NCBI GenBank assembly: GCA_020283715.1
Contig: JAIQCW010000324.1
Location: 1 to 47,512 of the forward strand
Source: Cytauxzoon felis
Taxonomy: Eukaryota; Apicomplexa; Aconoidasida; Piroplasmida; Theileriidae
DNA: 47,512 nt
Reading direction: 5' to 3'
Both the position numbers and the translations under genes were made by a program. Position 1 is the first letter of the stretch. Each line of letters starts with the position of its first letter. Positions 1 through 9,196 of the stretch are shown one piece after another. Below the pieces are notes generated by a model that saw only the letters and a list, made by a program, of their open reading frames with translations, was not told the origin of the DNA and ran no database searches.

Positions 1-560
1 AAGTATGTGGGAACACTGTATAAGTAACATAAAGATACTCTAGATACTGTATAAGTAACCTAAAGTACCTATAAAGTATGTATAAGTAACCTAAACTATG
101 TATAAAGTGTGTATAAAGTATCTAGTAAGTCTCAGTAAAGTGTATGTTAAGCGTGTGTTAAGCGTTGGAATAAGGTCTACTTGAGGTCTGTTAAGTACCT
201 ACTCAAGGTCTAGTAAGTGTCTAATAATACTATGTTAAGTGTCTACAAAGTATCTACAAAGTATGTGTTAAGTGTGTAGTAAGTACCTAGTATGTATCTA
301 TAAAGTATCTACATAAGGTCTATAAAGTGTGTGTTAAGTGTATGTTAAGTGTGGGAATGAGGTCTACTCAAGGTCAGTAAAGTACCCTCATACTCTCTGT
401 ATAGTACCTAGTAACTATAGGTATATAATCAGTAAAGTCCATATACATCCTCTAGTAAGTCCCTACATACCCTCAATAAAATATCTCTCAAGTATCTATC
501 AAGAATCTCTTGTAATAATAGGATATACCTCAGGAATCTCAGAGTAGTAGTAACAACACT
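1..560. repeat. Degenerate subtelomere-like short repeats
   Basis: The stretch is made of degenerate units built from words such as TAAAGTATGTATAAGTA, GTTAAGTGT and AAGGTCTA, repeated irregularly for about 500 bases with no sustained coding signal. Short open frames here are products of the repeat. Its place next to a VESA-like antigen gene suggests a chromosome-end (subtelomeric) setting, but no canonical piroplasm telomere repeat (TTTAGGG type) is visible, so this is inference. From 560 to 956 I see only unremarkable AT-rich sequence. Confidence 0.7.
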
Positions 561-956
561 CCAATGACGCGTTAATTCCTCCTCATTATCACATGTAATC
601 AACAAGTATCTATACATTAACATATATTTTAATATATATTTCTTCCTGTATCAACTGTCATCAGGAGGGAAGTGCTATAAGTACTACAGGTACTATAAGG
701 TCGTCATCAAATATATGAGGTATGAGGAGTAGAGGGTATAGTAGTGTGTAGTGTAAATGTGTCATTATAACATGTGTAATGGATGAATCTCAATAATGTG
801 TAGATAAAAAACTATTAATTTCATGTGGAATAATGGAAATCTTATGGAAGAATTATATACACTTGATGATGAATGAGATATTTTCATATAAATGTCATCA
901 ACCTGATACAACATCATGTACCACATAGACGTTGAATATATTATCATATCCTTCCA

Positions 957-2360
957 TCAATATCCACAAATATCAGAAAGTACTGCACTAGACTCCTTAA
1001 TTACTTCCTTAAATGTATTTAGATTCCCCTGTTTTTTATCCTTTAAGCACTTTATCTTCTCTCCCAGGCATTTTGTCTCTGAGTGTACACACTGCCCCAA
1101 CTCAGATATGTATTTGTGTAAGTCACAGTAACACTTATCCAAATCACACATCTTATTCTGTATACAGTTCAAACATTCAACAATTTTCGTTATATGCGTC
1201 TCAATATTCGTGGACCTATTTTTAATTCCATTCAACCCGCACTCTATCACGCAGGATAATATTTTAATTGGTTTATTATCTTTACATTGGCTATCTTTAT
1301 TACACTTATCTAAGCCACAACAACATTTATCTGTGCAGTTAGCAGTGGAACTGCCATTAATAGAACATGTACACCCATTCTGACCACTCCCACCATTCCC
1401 ACTTATAAAATTCCCTAGGGTTGTATTCAATTGAATTAAAGTATTCGTAATTGTCTTACAATTATTAGAAGGTTCAGTAGAAGAAGAATCCGTCCCTAAT
1501 AGGAATTTCGTAAAGTTGGAGTAGCGATCGTTGACCTTGCAGCATTGTTCACCGTTGCTGCATTTGCAAGTTCCATCATCAGAACAACACTTTTCATCAG
1601 TACACTTCTTACAACACTGAGCAGATGTATCACCACATATATTTCCAACCACCTTTTCAATATTCTCAGGTAACTTCTTTAGAGTCTCATCCAAATTACA
1701 TCCATTACCATTGTCAGAGTTAACATTACATGCTTCCTTCAATTTACTCATACTGCACTTTAAAACACACAAATAGCACATTAAACAATCTGTACTATTA
1801 CTACCATTACACTTAATTCCATCCGCGTTCAATTTCCCAACCAATTCCATCAAACATTTTTTACTCTTCTCATCATAATTATTATGCTCAGTACACTTAA
1901 AGAAACAACAGCATTTTCCTGGGTTACCTTTTTTACAAGTATCACACTTGCATTCACATTCAGTAGAACCAGATTGAGAACATGTGCCAGTACCTCCGTT
2001 GCCATTTTGACCAGTGGCACCTGCACTACATGCTGTATCAATTGTTCCACCATTGGTTTCACTACAAGTATTATTAGTGGTAGTTTGACTTTCAGTCGGA
2101 GCAGTATCAAAACTTGTACAATCAGCGCTTCCGTTACTAGAACTGCCTGTCCCTCCACCAGAACCAGCAGGCTTCCCATCACACTTAGAATCTACATCTT
2201 TTAAACCAAGTATATCATTAAGTTTCTCCTCCTTCTCCTTTTTAACTTCCTGCAACTCCGTCTCAATGTCGTTCTCCTTAGTGATAGAAGAATTGATCTC
2301 AGATGTCTTGGTCTTAAGAGCCTTTTCTTCCACACATTTAAACTCCACAAGTGGAGACAT
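957..2360 (-). CDS. Cysteine-rich VESA-like variant surface antigen
   Basis: A 467-residue protein in a single exon, extremely rich in Cys, Lys, Ser and Gly. A charged N-terminal segment (residues 1-55, E/K-rich) leads into a low-complexity Ser/Gly/Thr linker (about 65-125) and then Cys clusters such as CECKCDTCKKGNPGKCCCFF and later CCKKCTDEKCC and CCCGLDKCNK. This pattern resembles the Cys/Lys-rich ectodomains of Babesia VESA1-type erythrocyte surface antigens, which mediate antigenic variation and cytoadhesion; the assignment rests on composition and motifs, not on alignment. There is no signal peptide, as is usual for VESA1, but the C-terminal membrane segment expected of the family is absent before the stop. 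The gene may be truncated, or have an unrecognised 3' exon. It sits beside subtelomere-like repeats, and its upstream region recurs elsewhere in the window. Confidence 0.6.
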   Translation of the reverse strand: MSPLVEFKCVEEKALKTKTSEINSSITKENDIETELQEVKKEKEEKLNDILGLKDVDSKCDGKPAGSGGGTGSSSNGSADCTSFDTAPTESQTTTNNTCSETNGGTIDTACSAGATGQNGNGGTGTCSQSGSTECECKCDTCKKGNPGKCCCFFKCTEHNNYDEKSKKCLMELVGKLNADGIKCNGSNSTDCLMCYLCVLKCSMSKLKEACNVNSDNGNGCNLDETLKKLPENIEKVVGNICGDTSAQCCKKCTDEKCCSDDGTCKCSNGEQCCKVNDRYSNFTKFLLGTDSSSTEPSNNCKTITNTLIQLNTTLGNFISGNGGSGQNGCTCSINGSSTANCTDKCCCGLDKCNKDSQCKDNKPIKILSCVIECGLNGIKNRSTNIETHITKIVECLNCIQNKMCDLDKCYCDLHKYISELGQCVHSETKCLGEKIKCLKDKKQGNLNTFKEVIKESSAVLSDICGY

Positions 2361-2765
2361 GATGAATATAACCGATTGTCTGTACTATACTATAAGTAAA
2401 TCATCCTAATATATGTGTAATTATACAAATTTCAATACAATAATAATAATAACCCTATATATGTCGGGATAAAAAACACCATTTTCACCACATTTCCTGT
2501 GTCAATTGAAGATTTCTCTTTTAATATAATATATACTAATATATTAATACAATTGAAGGATGATGTATAGTTGTATGATGATATATATCTATTAATATAA
2601 ATAATTAATATATTATATACTATATAAGTACTAACATGATGTAATACTATTATAGTAACTATATTATACTTATAATAATACTAACTATATATACTTCTAT
2701 AAATTATTAAAATGTTATAAGAAGATTGTAAGTGATTGAATGAAGATGATTATTACAATGATTTA
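2361..2765 (-). promoter_or_regulatory. VESA-like gene upstream region, a dispersed repeat
   Basis: The sequence upstream of the VESA-like start. About 300 bp of it (2462-2765), read on the minus strand, matches three plus-strand segments at about 8318-8612, 10990-11295 and 42395-42712. The conserved end nearest the gene reads like GGTGTTTTTTATCCC(GACA). It is the likely promoter/5' UTR of the antigen gene. The other copies are not followed by a VESA-like gene. Confidence 0.65.
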
Positions 2766-2780
2766 CATTATTATTATAGT

Positions 2781-2895
2781 ATTGGACCTCGGGTGGAGAC
2801 CTCAAGTGGAATACCCGTAGCTGATCTATGGGAAGCGGAGGGGGAAATAAATAGAGAAGCTGACGGCAGGACAAAGGAATGTCGACTGGAAGACA
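2781..2895. repeat. Mosaic hairpin element (copy 1)
   Basis: Opens with ATTGGACCTCGGGTGG and an ACCTCAAGTGG border, then the CCCGTAGCTGATCTATGGGAAG module, the linker GGGGGAAATAAATAGA and the GCTGACGGCAGGAC hairpin cassette. It is a partial copy, GC-richer than its surroundings, lying just upstream (in the gene's sense) of the VESA-like upstream region. Between 2896 and 3263 I see only AT-rich sequence and no gene. Confidence 0.85.
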
Positions 2896-3263
2896 AATTA
2901 TAAATAAACTCTTGGAAATGTAATCACAATCCTCTATGGAGATTATACAATACTATCCCTCCTAAATGTGATCCCTCAATAGACAACTTCCCTCGTTATA
3001 AATAAGTGTAATTAATTTCAGTACAAAAAAAATTAAAATAATATTATTGTACTACAGACAATGTACATTTGGGTATTAAAGTGTATTTTTCACTTCTATA
3101 ACTAAACAAATCTACAATAAGACAATTGAGAATGGTTTATACTTGGCATTAAAATTTTCTAAAATATTATTGAAAAATGAGGACGTTACCGATTTCATTC
3201 CATATGTTATTTCATATCCATTGATATGGATTTCTTCACATCACTTAATTCTTTATCCTTCCT

Positions 3264-4019
3264 TCATACAGATAATTTCATATCACTTGTTATACCTAAT
3301 AAACCTTTTGATGCGGATCTTGCAGTATCTTCATCTTTCCATAGACTTTTAAGGAATTCCTCGAACTCCTTCTTCTCCATCTCAGCATCTTCAGGATCAT
3401 AATGTGTCTTCTTACCATAAAAGGATAATTTAACTAGGGAAAATAATGGTACATTAGGTAAATCACGTTCAAAATTCTCTCTACCATGGGTAGCAGGTCT
3501 CTCTACGATAGTAAAACAACCAAGTAAATTGGCATTCATTGTACATACTAATTCACATGCGGCCTTTAAAGTACCACCAGTCGATATTAGATCATCTATG
3601 ATAATAACACTGGAACCAGGTTTGATAGCATCTACTTGTATCTGTAAAGCATCTTCAGCATAATCATGAATAAAAGTTTTTGTATATGTGGGTCCAGGTA
3701 ATTTACCCTTTTTTCTCAATATAACTAAACCAGCATTCAATTTATAAGCCAAAGTTGGTCCAAAAGGTACACCTCTTAATTCAATACAAGCTACATAATC
3801 AACACCACCTGGGAAGGCTTCCAATACCTTCTCAGCCAATAGGTCCATAGTATTGTGATAGGCATCTTTGTCCTTCAATAATGGCATAATATCGCAGAAT
3901 GGTAATCCTGGAATAAAGTCGTATATTCTACGGAAATTAGCTTCTGTCAATTGAAAATTACTCTGAAAGAAGGGTATGAAATTTAATATTTTTTAATTAC
4001 ACAAAAGCCAACTCACCAT
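3264..4019 (-). CDS. APRT: Adenine phosphoribosyltransferase
   Basis: Joins adenine to PRPP to give AMP, a purine salvage step in the cytosol. The PRPP-binding loop IIIDDLISTGGTLKAA and the RKKGKLPGPTY segment are typical of APRT. I read two exons: a micro-exon holding only the ATG (4017-4019), a GTGAGT donor at 4016, an acceptor TTTCAG at 3963, and exon 2 at 3264-3962, giving M-SNFQLTEANFRR and about 233 residues. Without this intron the frame has no ATG at the start, only TTG. The C-terminal tail of about 50 residues past the core fold is longer than in minimal bacterial APRTs. Adenosine kinase further along the window serves the same salvage network. Identification is confident; the micro-exon start is inferred from phase and splice motifs. 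Confidence 0.9.
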
Positions 4020-4817
4020 CGTTGTATGAATATTGAAATAAATGATTAAAATTTAAAAGAGGTATGGAATAGCTGTATTGAAAAAAAAGAAGATACAAAA
4101 AGATTCAATCCGATATTAAATAATTTCCCCCATGAAACGTATACAATGAGAGGTTAACTATAATGGTGATATGTGTATGTTATAAATGTCCAAATATTTA
4201 ATATTAACCTCATAATAAACTATTTTCATTACAGTATTTATTCCCTCTATCTCTCATCTATCATCTTTACATGTGTAGTGAGAAGTATATACCTCATTAC
4301 ACATTGCCACAATGCTTGGCTGTGTCTCATATAACTAGGGTAATGATACTCTTTAATCTTGTATTTAGATTCTAAAATATTTATAGTAGCCCTTAATGAC
4401 TAGACATTGTGAAAGTACGAATATGTATCATGTAGAGGTGAATTGTATTAAATCAACATTTACTGCATGCATTACTGAAAGTATATACTCCAAGGCAACT
4501 GTTATACTCTTATATATATATTTCAATAAAAATACATGACAATATGCAATCTTCATATACATGGACAAATGTATATTTATAATACATCTTAAATTTCTAT
4601 GGAAACCCATTCTTATTTCATCCATATAAATTTATCATCATTCATTTATAGCACATGTATTCTTTATATATACTATATTATATGTGGAGTATAAATATAT
4701 AATATAAGATATACACCTCCTACATCCTCGACAGTTCGTTCCTCACAACTCTCAGCCTTCCACACACTGTAATGCTTATATATAAAACTTCCTTCAAACT
4801 TCTATATAACATATAAA
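4020..4817. other. Intergenic region between divergent APRT and RFC2
   Basis: About 800 bp of AT-rich DNA between two divergently transcribed genes, so it must carry both promoters. I see no convincing gene, RNA or mosaic element in it. Short open frames are not supported by composition or homology. Confidence 0.6.
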
Positions 4818-6159
4818 ATGGAGAATAAAATTGATATATGGATTGAGAAATATCGTCCATCATCCTTGGATGAGATTATCGGCAATCCTGAGATTATCAA
4901 GAGGTTACAATATATAGCAAAGGAAGGTAATATGCCGAATTTATTATTATGTGTAAGTTTCTAAAGGTTTTATTATATATTTTTATATAATTTATAATTT
5001 TCTATAATCTATTATATATTTATACATTTTTAGGGTCCACCTGGTACTGGTAAGACAACCTCCATATTATGTCTAGCTAGAGAAATGCTTGGACCTCAAT
5101 TTAAGAATGCTGTAATTGAATTAAATGCAAGTGATGATAGGTGAGTAGAAGGGATGAATCGTTTTAGTTCTTCTATAAATATTTGCTCTATCTACATACT
5201 ACTTTTATAGAGGTGTTGATACTGTACGTGAGAGTATAAAGAATTTCGCCAAGAAATCTGTCGTATTACCTGAGAATAGGCATAAAATTATTATATTAGA
5301 TGAAGTAGATTCAATGACAGATTCAGCTCAACAAGTATCTTTCCTTTCATCTTTTTCATTACATTCACCAGGCTTTAAGGAGAATAATGGAAATCTATAC
5401 AAACACTACACGTTTTGCTTTGGCTTGTAATCAATCTACAAAGATTATTGAGCCTATACAATCTAGATGTGCTGTTATACGTTTTAATAAATTAAATGAT
5501 GAATTGATATTGAAGAGATTAATTGATATTTGTAATAAGGAGGATGTTAAATATACTAATGATGGTATGGAAGCATTATTATTCTCTGCTGATGGTGATT
5601 TAAGGAAGGTATCTTATCGCATTATCTATATCACAATTCATTAGGCTGTTAATAATTTACAGAATGTATCTACTGGTTATAATTTAATAACTAAAGAAAA
5701 TGTATTTCATATTTGTGATATACCATCACCAGATTTAATACAAAAAATGTTAAGTGACTGTCTTGATGGTAATTGGAGATCTGTAAGTTGATGAATTATA
5801 TTAATTTCATATATTCATATTCACAATTTTCTTTTAGGCCCATGAGAAATCTGTTGTATTATTATCAATGGGTCATTCAACATTAGATATAATAATAACA
5901 ATGCGTAGTGTATTGAAGACATTTACAGCACCAGAACATATAATATTAGAATTTATAAAGGTAGGTTTATTAAAGATTATATTTATCATACTTCATTACT
6001 CCATAATATATACATCCATATTCCCTTTTTATAACTACCCCCCTTCAGGTAATCGCACTGACTCATATGTCTATAGTATCTGGTTTAACATCAAATTTAC
6101 AATTGGAGAAATTATTAGCTACATTTTGTAAAATATCATTAACATTAAGGAATGTATGA
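4818..6159 (+). CDS. RFC2: Replication factor C small subunit (human RFC2 / yeast Rfc4 type)
   Basis: Subunit of the RFC clamp loader, the AAA+ ATPase that opens and loads PCNA at primer-template junctions in the nucleus. Seven exons join in frame: 4818-4952, 5034-5140, 5211-5334, 5372-5608, 5645-5782, 5838-5960 and 6049-6159, giving 324 residues, the usual length. Visible motifs are WIEKYRP at the N-terminus, Walker [11 protein letters not shown], the RFC box ELNASDDRG, Walker [13 protein letters not shown], the [20 protein letters not shown] segment with sensor 1 and the SRC arginine finger, and sensor 2 GDLRKAVNNLQ. The segments resemble RFC2 more than other small subunits. The six introns are 36-88 nt with GTAAGT/GTGAGT/GTATCT-type donors, and none contains a mosaic element. 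Complete, with no broken motif. Confidence 0.95.
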
Positions 6160-6227
6160 TCCAAATTTACCATTGGATAAAATCTTATTTTACGATAACC
6201 CACGCGAAATTCAATGATCTAAATTCT

Positions 6228-6303
6228 CCACTAGGCGTGGTGCCTCTTTTATTTACTTCCCCTTCCAGCTCCCGTAGATCGCTTCCAGGTTCCACTTGAG
6301 GTT
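6228..6303. repeat. Mosaic hairpin element (copy 2, half element)
   Basis: A CCACTAGGCGTGG hairpin cassette (CCAC/GTGG stem), the linker TTTATTTACTTCCCC, then the AGC-TCCCGTAGATC-GCT hairpin and a TTCCACTTGAGGT border. It directly abuts the dispersed cargo fragment at 6304-6503. Confidence 0.85.
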
Positions 6304-6503
6304 AATTTCTAATCTCGACGAGATAAGTCTAAAGTGACTATATTCATGTTTGGAGGGATATCTCAATGAATATAAATTGGGATCAAATGAGGTTAAGTAA
6401 ACTCAATACGATCATCAAGTTCCTTTTCAATGAGGTATTATCATCAGACATTCATCTAATATTCATTTCACAATCTTCAGTAGTTTCCCCAGAAATTCAG
6501 GAT
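6304..6503 (+). repeat. Dispersed protein-coding fragment (cargo copy A)
   Basis: About 200 bp related to 26818-27063 (same strand) and 17931-18156 (opposite strand). It begins with a CTAATCTCGACGAGAT-like word. Translated, it gives a conserved peptide beginning MNINWDQMRLSKLNTIIKFL and continuing LFNEVLSSDIH, ending at an in-frame stop after the VVSPEIQDF residues. The parent gene is not in the window. Every copy sits against a mosaic-element border, so it looks like captured sequence. The rest, to 6712, is AT-rich. Confidence 0.6.
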
Positions 6504-6620
6504 TTTAATTAATTTTTTTAAAATATGGAAATACATACATATATTAGTGTCATGAATTAGTGTTGATCCTAACTTCAATCTTATACCCCGAATGACGTAA
6601 ATTTTATTTACACAAAATTT

Positions 6621-6626
6621 CCCCAT
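6621..6626 (+). promoter_or_regulatory. CCCCAT motif upstream of the secreted-family gene at 6713
   Basis: CCCCAT followed by a T-rich run and GTCTATAT, 92 bases before the ATG. The same word lies 106-118 bases before the ATG of the genes at 7629, 9197, 11875 and 40632. Candidate core promoter or transcription-start element; function inferred from position only. Confidence 0.35.
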
Positions 6627-6712
6627 TTTTGTCTATATCGATTTAGGATTAGATTTTTTATGCATTAAACGAATTGTATCTAATAATATTAACAATTGTT
6701 GTAAATTAGTTT

Positions 6713-7413
6713 ATGATGATGTACAGTAATTTTGTTTTATTAATTATACTGAGCTTATACAGCTGTGATTGTGGCTTATTGGATTGTTGTAATTTTAGAC
6801 CCAAAAAATTGACAGATCTTGATTTACTTAATGAATTAGAAACAGATTCTATAAATTGTGTTAAAAATGGAGGTATATATCATACGACATTAATAAATTC
6901 TGTAAAAAGTGGTCGTAAAGTTGGCGCGTTTATTTTATACGACCAAATATTTTATATTCCAGATGCATATGATTGTTATACTTCAGGTGAATTAACTTAT
7001 TCCAATGAATCTGGCAATCCATTTTTAATTAATTAGATCATTCTGGTGGTGTATTTAGTCGTCCTGGATCAAAATATTTCTATAATAATAGAAGTAAATG
7101 GATAAGTATTAACTCTGATTTTTATAATTTTGTAATGGATAGATTAAAGTGTGGAACGAAAATTGGAAAAGGGATAATTAAAGCTTACCATAATTATATT
7201 AGAGACATGATTAAAAGTGAGATTATTAGAGAGAGAGAAGAGCGTAGACATAGAAAAAATCAATTTATTTTGATTAGAATGTGGAAATGGTTTAAGGATT
7301 TATTTAAATGTAATAAATATAGTGTTTATAATTCACTTTATGATGTAATACAAGATGAAGATGATTTATCATCAATTATACTTGATGGTTATAGTTCAGA
7401 TGAAGATTCATGA
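6713..7413 (+). CDS. Secreted FAINT/DUF529-like family protein with frame break or intron
   Basis: The first part (6713-7036) encodes a signal peptide (residues 1 to about 20, LLIILSLYSCDCG) and a beta-rich segment. The second part, read from about 7037, encodes SKYFYNNRSKWISINSDFYN and LKCGTKIG, which match the ends of the secreted proteins at 11875 and 37784, then a basic/acidic tail finishing at 7413. The two lie in different frames, meeting at a TAG at 7034-7036. They can be joined either by a 50-nt intron (6987-7036, GTGAAT...TTAG, phase 1), or the gene carries a single-base frameshift near 7030. The intron would remove a YSN-containing segment that has a counterpart at 11875, which favours the frameshift. 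The family resembles secreted piroplasm proteins with FAINT-like domains; function unknown. Confidence 0.6.
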
Positions 7414-7517
7414 TGTTTATTATAGTTTTGATCATTTTACTTACTTTTACTTTTAGTACATTAATCTTATATTCATATATATATATACTAGACAGATATT
7501 AAATAATGTGTATCATG

Positions 7518-7523
7518 CCCCAT
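7518..7523 (+). promoter_or_regulatory. CCCCAT motif upstream of the secreted protein at 7629
   Basis: CCCCAT 111 bases before the ATG, the spacing seen for the related genes in the window. Candidate promoter element by position only. Confidence 0.3.
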
Positions 7524-7628
7524 TCATGTGTATATTTTTTAAGATCCTTGTTTATGTGCATTATTACTCTAAATATAATTTCTATTAATCGATTATAGAT
7601 GCATAATAAAGTATATAACTGTATATAA

Positions 7629-8132
7629 ATGATGAAGTTTGTTGTACTATTGTTTATATTAAAATTTTGTTATCAAGTTGATGCAATATTACCATGCTGT
7701 TGTAGTTATGAAAAAATTGAAGTTGATATATTAGTTGAGGAAGATACAGAAGAGACAGTGTTTCTATCAGAAGAGACAGAATATACAACGACTGCAATGA
7801 CTCGTGCAAAAACAAATGCCAATATTACACATATTTATTTTGGACGTAAACTTTTACATGAAGACACTGGTAAAAGTGGATTTTTGTCTAGTGAAGTTAT
7901 AACTTCACGTATAATGGATAGACCAGTATTGATAAAATTAAATTTTGTTGAAACTTGTTTAAAAGATCCTAAAATTTTATATTTTTTTGTAGATGATGAT
8001 GGTGCTATTATACCAGTTGGGGGACTTTTTTATTATTTTGCTCAATTTACTTTAAATAAAGGTGAAACTATTGATGGAGATTTTAATGATAAATTTGAAG
8101 AGTATAAGAGAGAAATGAGGGATTCAAATTAA
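7629..8132 (+). CDS. Small secreted protein, unknown function
   Basis: A 167-residue protein with a clear signal peptide (MKFVVLLFILKFCYQVDA, cleavage probably after about residue 20), then a CCC cluster, an acidic/Thr-rich spacer (about 30-60) and a mixed alpha/beta region with strands such as PVLIKLNFVE and KILYFFVDDDGAIIPVGG. The strand pattern and the charged C-terminal helix loosely resemble the FAINT-like family members at 6713 and 11875, but the diagnostic DFYN...G.KI end motif is missing, so membership is tentative. Single exon with no transmembrane segment beyond the signal, so probably exported or vacuolar. It lies between a related gene and an alpha/beta hydrolase in an accessory cluster of secreted proteins. 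Confidence 0.8.
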   Translation: MMKFVVLLFILKFCYQVDAILPCCCSYEKIEVDILVEEDTEETVFLSEETEYTTTAMTRAKTNANITHIYFGRKLLHEDTGKSGFLSSEVITSRIMDRPVLIKLNFVETCLKDPKILYFFVDDDGAIIPVGGLFYYFAQFTLNKGETIDGDFNDKFEEYKREMRDSN

Positions 8133-8317
8133 TATTTAACAATTATGATAAATATTTTATACGATGTAGAAATTTTGATTATTACGCATTGTAAATTATA
8201 CATTTATTTACATTGGACTTTAATTTAAATAATCTATCAGTATAGATTATTTTATCATACCAAAACATATTTTTCTATCGTACCATATTGTATTTCATTG
8301 AATGTAGTACAAATCGA

Positions 8318-8612
8318 CATTGTTATCTTCTTCCAATCACTTACAACCTTATTATAATATTATATTAATTTTATGAAATGTAATTATTTATATATATTTA
8401 TTACTAACTTATACAGGTGATATACTTCACATCATGTTAGTAGTTATATACTATATATCTTGTAATAATTATTTATATAAATACATATATATCTTCATAT
8501 AAGTATACTTCTACCTTCAATTGTATTGATATAGTAGTATATATTATATTAAAAGAGATATCATCAATAGACATTGATAATATAGTGGAAATGGTGTTTT
8601 TTATCCCTACAA
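8318..8612 (+). repeat. Orphan copy of the VESA-like gene upstream region
   Basis: Matches the minus-strand sequence upstream of the VESA-like gene (2765-2462) over nearly its whole length, including CAATCACTTACAA near the start, TCAATTGTATT and the terminal GGTGTTTTTTATCCC. No antigen gene follows; about 60 bases later a mosaic element begins. It is either a relic of a lost antigen gene or a copied regulatory cassette. Confidence 0.65.
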
Positions 8613-8669
8613 CCCTACATTTATAGTCTTTTTTACAACTTACCCAACATTAGAATAATAGCTTCGTTT

Positions 8670-8893
8670 GTAATACCTGGAAGCGATCAATGGGAGCTGG
8701 AAGGGGAAATAAAAGGAAGAGTTACATGCAATGGGATAACTATAAATCCAGTCCACTTTCTCTATCCACTCAACCATCATTTGTTTTGCAGACAGCTCTC
8801 CACCTGAGGTTACAACCTTGTCTTCCACTCGCCATGGAGGCTTCTTCCAATTACCTATCTCCAAAGACTAAAGCCATTCCAAGAAATCTTAGC
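8670..8893. repeat. Mosaic hairpin element (copy 3, degenerate)
   Basis: Recognisable modules in order: CCTGGAAGCGATC...GGGAGCTGGAAGG, a degraded TGCAATGG cassette, TTTTGCAGACAGCTC, a CCACCTGAGGTTAC border, the CCACTCGCCATGGAGG cassette, and a decayed CTCTAAAGAG/GCCACTCCCGGAG module. Several hairpin stems are broken, so this looks like an old copy. Between 8894 and 9090 I see only AT-rich sequence. Confidence 0.8.
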
Positions 8894-9090
8894 TGAAATT
8901 ATAATGTTCCTGCCCCATTCTTGATAATTTACCCAAGAATTAAATTTCCTCGAATGTTCGTATATTTGTTGTTTTTTTGTAGACTAATATAATGATTCGA
9001 TTTTTATTATTTTATCAAATTAATTATTTTTGTAAATCAATTGTGTAACCTGTAATTTGTGTCAATTATGTATTTTTGTATTATTATAGT

Positions 9091-9096
9091 CCCCAT
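9091..9096 (+). promoter_or_regulatory. CCCCAT motif upstream of hydrolase 1
   Basis: CCCCATTG 106 bases before the ATG at 9197. The hydrolase at 40632 has the same CCCCATTGTT word 118 bases before its ATG. Candidate promoter element. Confidence 0.4.
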
Positions 9097-9196
9097 TGTT
9101 TGTCGTTGAGGGACAATTTGCTGCATTATGTAATATCTAATTAATATCTCAAGCTTAAATAAGCTTAATCTATTGATTTATAGTATTTATAATAGA

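Noticed and set aside
338..547. Open frame of 69 codons in the degenerate repeats
   Set aside because: It lies entirely in short repeats, has no recognisable domain, and similar frames occur on the other strand.
1884..2204. Plus- and minus-frame open readings inside the VESA-like gene
   Set aside because: They are out-of-frame readings of a low-complexity Ser/Gly/Cys region of a well supported gene.
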